This document shows positions 62,437 through 64,000 of a stretch of 64,000 nt of DNA, one piece after another. The notes under the pieces are model-generated. The model saw nothing but the letters and a program-made list of their open reading frames with translations, ran no database searches and had not been told where the DNA came from. Origin of the DNA: Pandoraea captiosa (GTDB lineage Bacteria; Pseudomonadota; Gammaproteobacteria; Burkholderiales; Burkholderiaceae); NCBI RefSeq assembly GCF_902459775.1, contig NZ_CABPSQ010000001.1, positions 930,001 through 994,000 on the forward strand. The letters are read 5' to 3'. Each line of letters starts with the position of its first letter. The stretch's first letter is position 1. Position numbers and translations under genes: made by a program.

Positions 62437-64000
62437 ATGTCACAGCGTGTGGGAGATTTTCTGCTTGAACGACTCCGCTTGTGGGGCGTACAGCGAGTGT
62501 TCGGCTATCCGGGCGACGGCATCAACGGGATTGTGGGCGCGTTCGGTCGCGCGAAGAATGATCCCGCCTTCGTACAGGTCCGTCATGAGGAGATGGCCGC
62601 CTTCATGGCATGCGCACACGCGAAGTTCACGGGCGAGACCGGTGTGTGTCTTGCGACATCCGGCCCAGGCGCCATCCATTTGCTCAACGGCCTGTACGAC
62701 GCCAAAGCCGACCATCAACCCGTGGTCGCCATCGTCGGACAGCAAAAGCGCGCCTCGCTCGGCGGAGACTTTCAGCAGGAAGTCGACCTGCACGCGCTGT
62801 TCAAGGACGTGGCGCATGAGTACGTGCAGGAGATCGTCACGCCTGCACAGGCCCGCCACGTCATCGACCGCGCCATGCGTATCGCACATGACCAACGCAC
62901 CGTCACGTGCGTCATCGTGCCGAACGACGTGCAGGATCTTCCGGCGGTCGATGTCCCGCCGCGCGTTCACGGTTCGGTGCGAAGCGGTGCGATCCGCGAC
63001 GGCGTGAAGCTCGGGCCGCGCCATATCGTGCCGTCGGACGATGAACTGGACGCTGCCGCCGAGGTTCTCAACGCGGGCAACCGGGTCGCCATGCTTGTGG
63101 GCGCCGGCGCGCTGGGGGCGGGCACGCGCGTCATCGACGTGGCAAACCGGCTCGAAGCGGGTGTCGCAAAGGCACTGCTCGGCAAAGCCGTCATTCCCGA
63201 CACGTTGCCGTGGGTGACCGGCGCGATCGGCTTGCTGGGCACGCAGCCGAGCTGGGAGTTGATGAATGAGTGCGACACGCTGCTGATGATCGGTTCGGCC
63301 TTTCCCTATGCAGAGTTCCTGCCCGAGGAGGGGCAGGCGCGCGGGGTACAGATCGATATCGACCCGCGCATGCTGAGCTTGCGGTACCCGATGGAAGTGG
63401 CGATGGTCGGCGACGCGCGCGCGACGCTCGAAGCGTTGCTACCGCGATTGCATGTGCGGCACAACGACGACTGGCGGCAGCAGATACAGGAACGCGTTGC
63501 CCGCTGGTGGCGTGTCATGGACCGGCGCGCGGCGTCGGACGCCCGGCCGATCAATCCGCAGCGGGTGTTTCGCGAGCTCTCGCAACAGTTGCCCGATAAC
63601 GCCATCGTCACGGCCGATTCCGGCACGGCGGCCAACTGGTATGCACGCGACGTTCAGTTGCGCGAAGGCATGATGGGGTCGCTCTCCGGCGGGCTTGCGT
63701 CGATGGGGGCCGCCATGCCGTATGCGCTGGCCGCCAAGATGGCGCACCCCACGCGCGTGGTCGTCGCGCTCGAAGGCGACGGCGCCATGCAGATGAACGG
63801 CATCAACGAACTGATTACGCTATCGAACCTGTGGAAGACCTGGGACGACCCGCGCCTTGCCGTGCTGGTACTCAACAACGGCGATCTCAATGAGGTGACG
63901 TGGGAGCAGCGTGCGCAGGAGGGCGACCCGCGGTTCGCCGTGTCCCAGTCGCTCCCGCCCTTCAACTATGCCGCCTACGCGCGTCAGTTAGGGCTCGGCG
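62437..64000 (+). CDS. Thiamine-diphosphate-dependent enzyme (acetolactate synthase/pyruvate oxidase-like), 3' end cut off
   Basis: At least 521 residues to the window edge, open throughout. The Pyr domain has GYPGDGINGIVGAF, the catalytic Glu in VRHEEMAAFMACAHAKFTG and TSGPGAIHLLNGLYDAKADH. The PP domain has the metal/ThDP motif EGDGAMQMNGINELITL...NNGDLNEVTWE. Such proteins include acetolactate synthase, PoxB-type pyruvate oxidase and related decarboxylases; no regulatory ilvN gene is visible, so a PoxB-like or orphan role is likelier. A strong GGGAGGACAGGG precedes ATG 62437. It follows the hybrid kinase after 217 bp with no other gene. Confidence 0.85.
   Translation, partial: MSQRVGDFLLERLRLWGVQRVFGYPGDGINGIVGAFGRAKNDPAFVQVRHEEMAAFMACAHAKFTGETGVCLATSGPGAIHLLNGLYDAKADHQPVVAIVGQQKRASLGGDFQQEVDLHALFKDVAHEYVQEIVTPAQARHVIDRAMRIAHDQRTVTCVIVPNDVQDLPAVDVPPRVHGSVRSGAIRDGVKLGPRHIVPSDDELDAAAEVLNAGNRVAMLVGAGALGAGTRVIDVANRLEAGVAKALLGKAVIPDTLPWVTGAIGLLGTQPSWELMNECDTLLMIGSAFPYAEFLPEEGQARGVQIDIDPRMLSLRYPMEVAMVGDARATLEALLPRLHVRHNDDWRQQIQERVARWWRVMDRRAASDARPINPQRVFRELSQQLPDNAIVTADSGTAANWYARDVQLREGMMGSLSGGLASMGAAMPYALAAKMAHPTRVVVALEGDGAMQMNGINELITLSNLWKTWDDPRLAVLVLNNGDLNEVTWEQRAQEGDPRFAVSQSLPPFNYAAYARQLGLG

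Overview
The window is GC-rich and densely coded, apart from a few short AT-rich promoter islands. Its content fits a soil or opportunistic betaproteobacterium of the Burkholderiaceae, and the gene repertoire most resembles Pandoraea or Burkholderia. That assignment rests on gene content and codon style, not on a marker gene: no rRNA, tRNA, IS element, prophage or CRISPR array was seen. Both ends cut through genes, a 2-hydroxycarboxylate transporter on the left and a ThDP-dependent enzyme on the right.

Layout. Positions 1-6.3 kb hold small regulator/enzyme units: a 2HCT carrier with a divergent LysR regulator, an AhpD-like protein with a divergent MocR regulator, a CysE/EpsC-type serine acetyltransferase, and a MerR regulator fused to a P-loop domain. 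Positions 6.5-10.5 kb hold a periplasmic penicillin G acylase behind a perfect palindromic TetR-type operator, then a convergent chromate transporter. Positions 10.8-16.2 kb hold a 1144-residue unrecognised protein whose C-terminus looks like a derived nucleic-acid-deaminase toxin domain, followed by an ABC exporter.

Positions 16.5-28.9 kb form a complete aerobic nicotinate (nicotinic acid) degradation locus. It has an MFS importer, NicA, a triheme cytochrome subunit, a separate molybdopterin subunit, NicC, NicX, NicD, NicF, NicE and a MarR regulator (NicR-like). The two-subunit hydroxylase known from Pseudomonas putida is here split over three genes, and the heme protein still carries a remnant molybdenum domain without its catalytic Glu. 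Three copies of one 13-bp motif mark the three outward promoters.

Positions 29-45 kb hold a diguanylate cyclase, a YcaC-like hydrolase and two catabolic islands. The first has an MHS transporter, a LysR regulator, an Fe-alcohol dehydrogenase, a succinate-semialdehyde-type dehydrogenase and a periplasmic asparaginase, linked by a shared 16-bp motif. The second has an AtuA-like pair, a CitMHS transporter and a LysR regulator. Malate:quinone oxidoreductase and GalE follow.

Positions 45.3-60.5 kb form a glycan-type locus: an Atm1-like ABC exporter with a degenerate histidine-kinase-like C-terminal domain, a GlcG/HbpS-like protein, then a tightly overlapping series of SDR, GmhB-type phosphatase, two heptosyltransferase-family enzymes, a carbamoyltransferase, a GT2 and a GT-B glycosyltransferase. 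Two divergent sigma-54 activators, another GT2, a PIG-L deacetylase and a hybrid histidine kinase follow. Together they suggest regulated synthesis of a carbamoylated, possibly heptose-containing glycoside or glycan whose product cannot be named from sequence alone.
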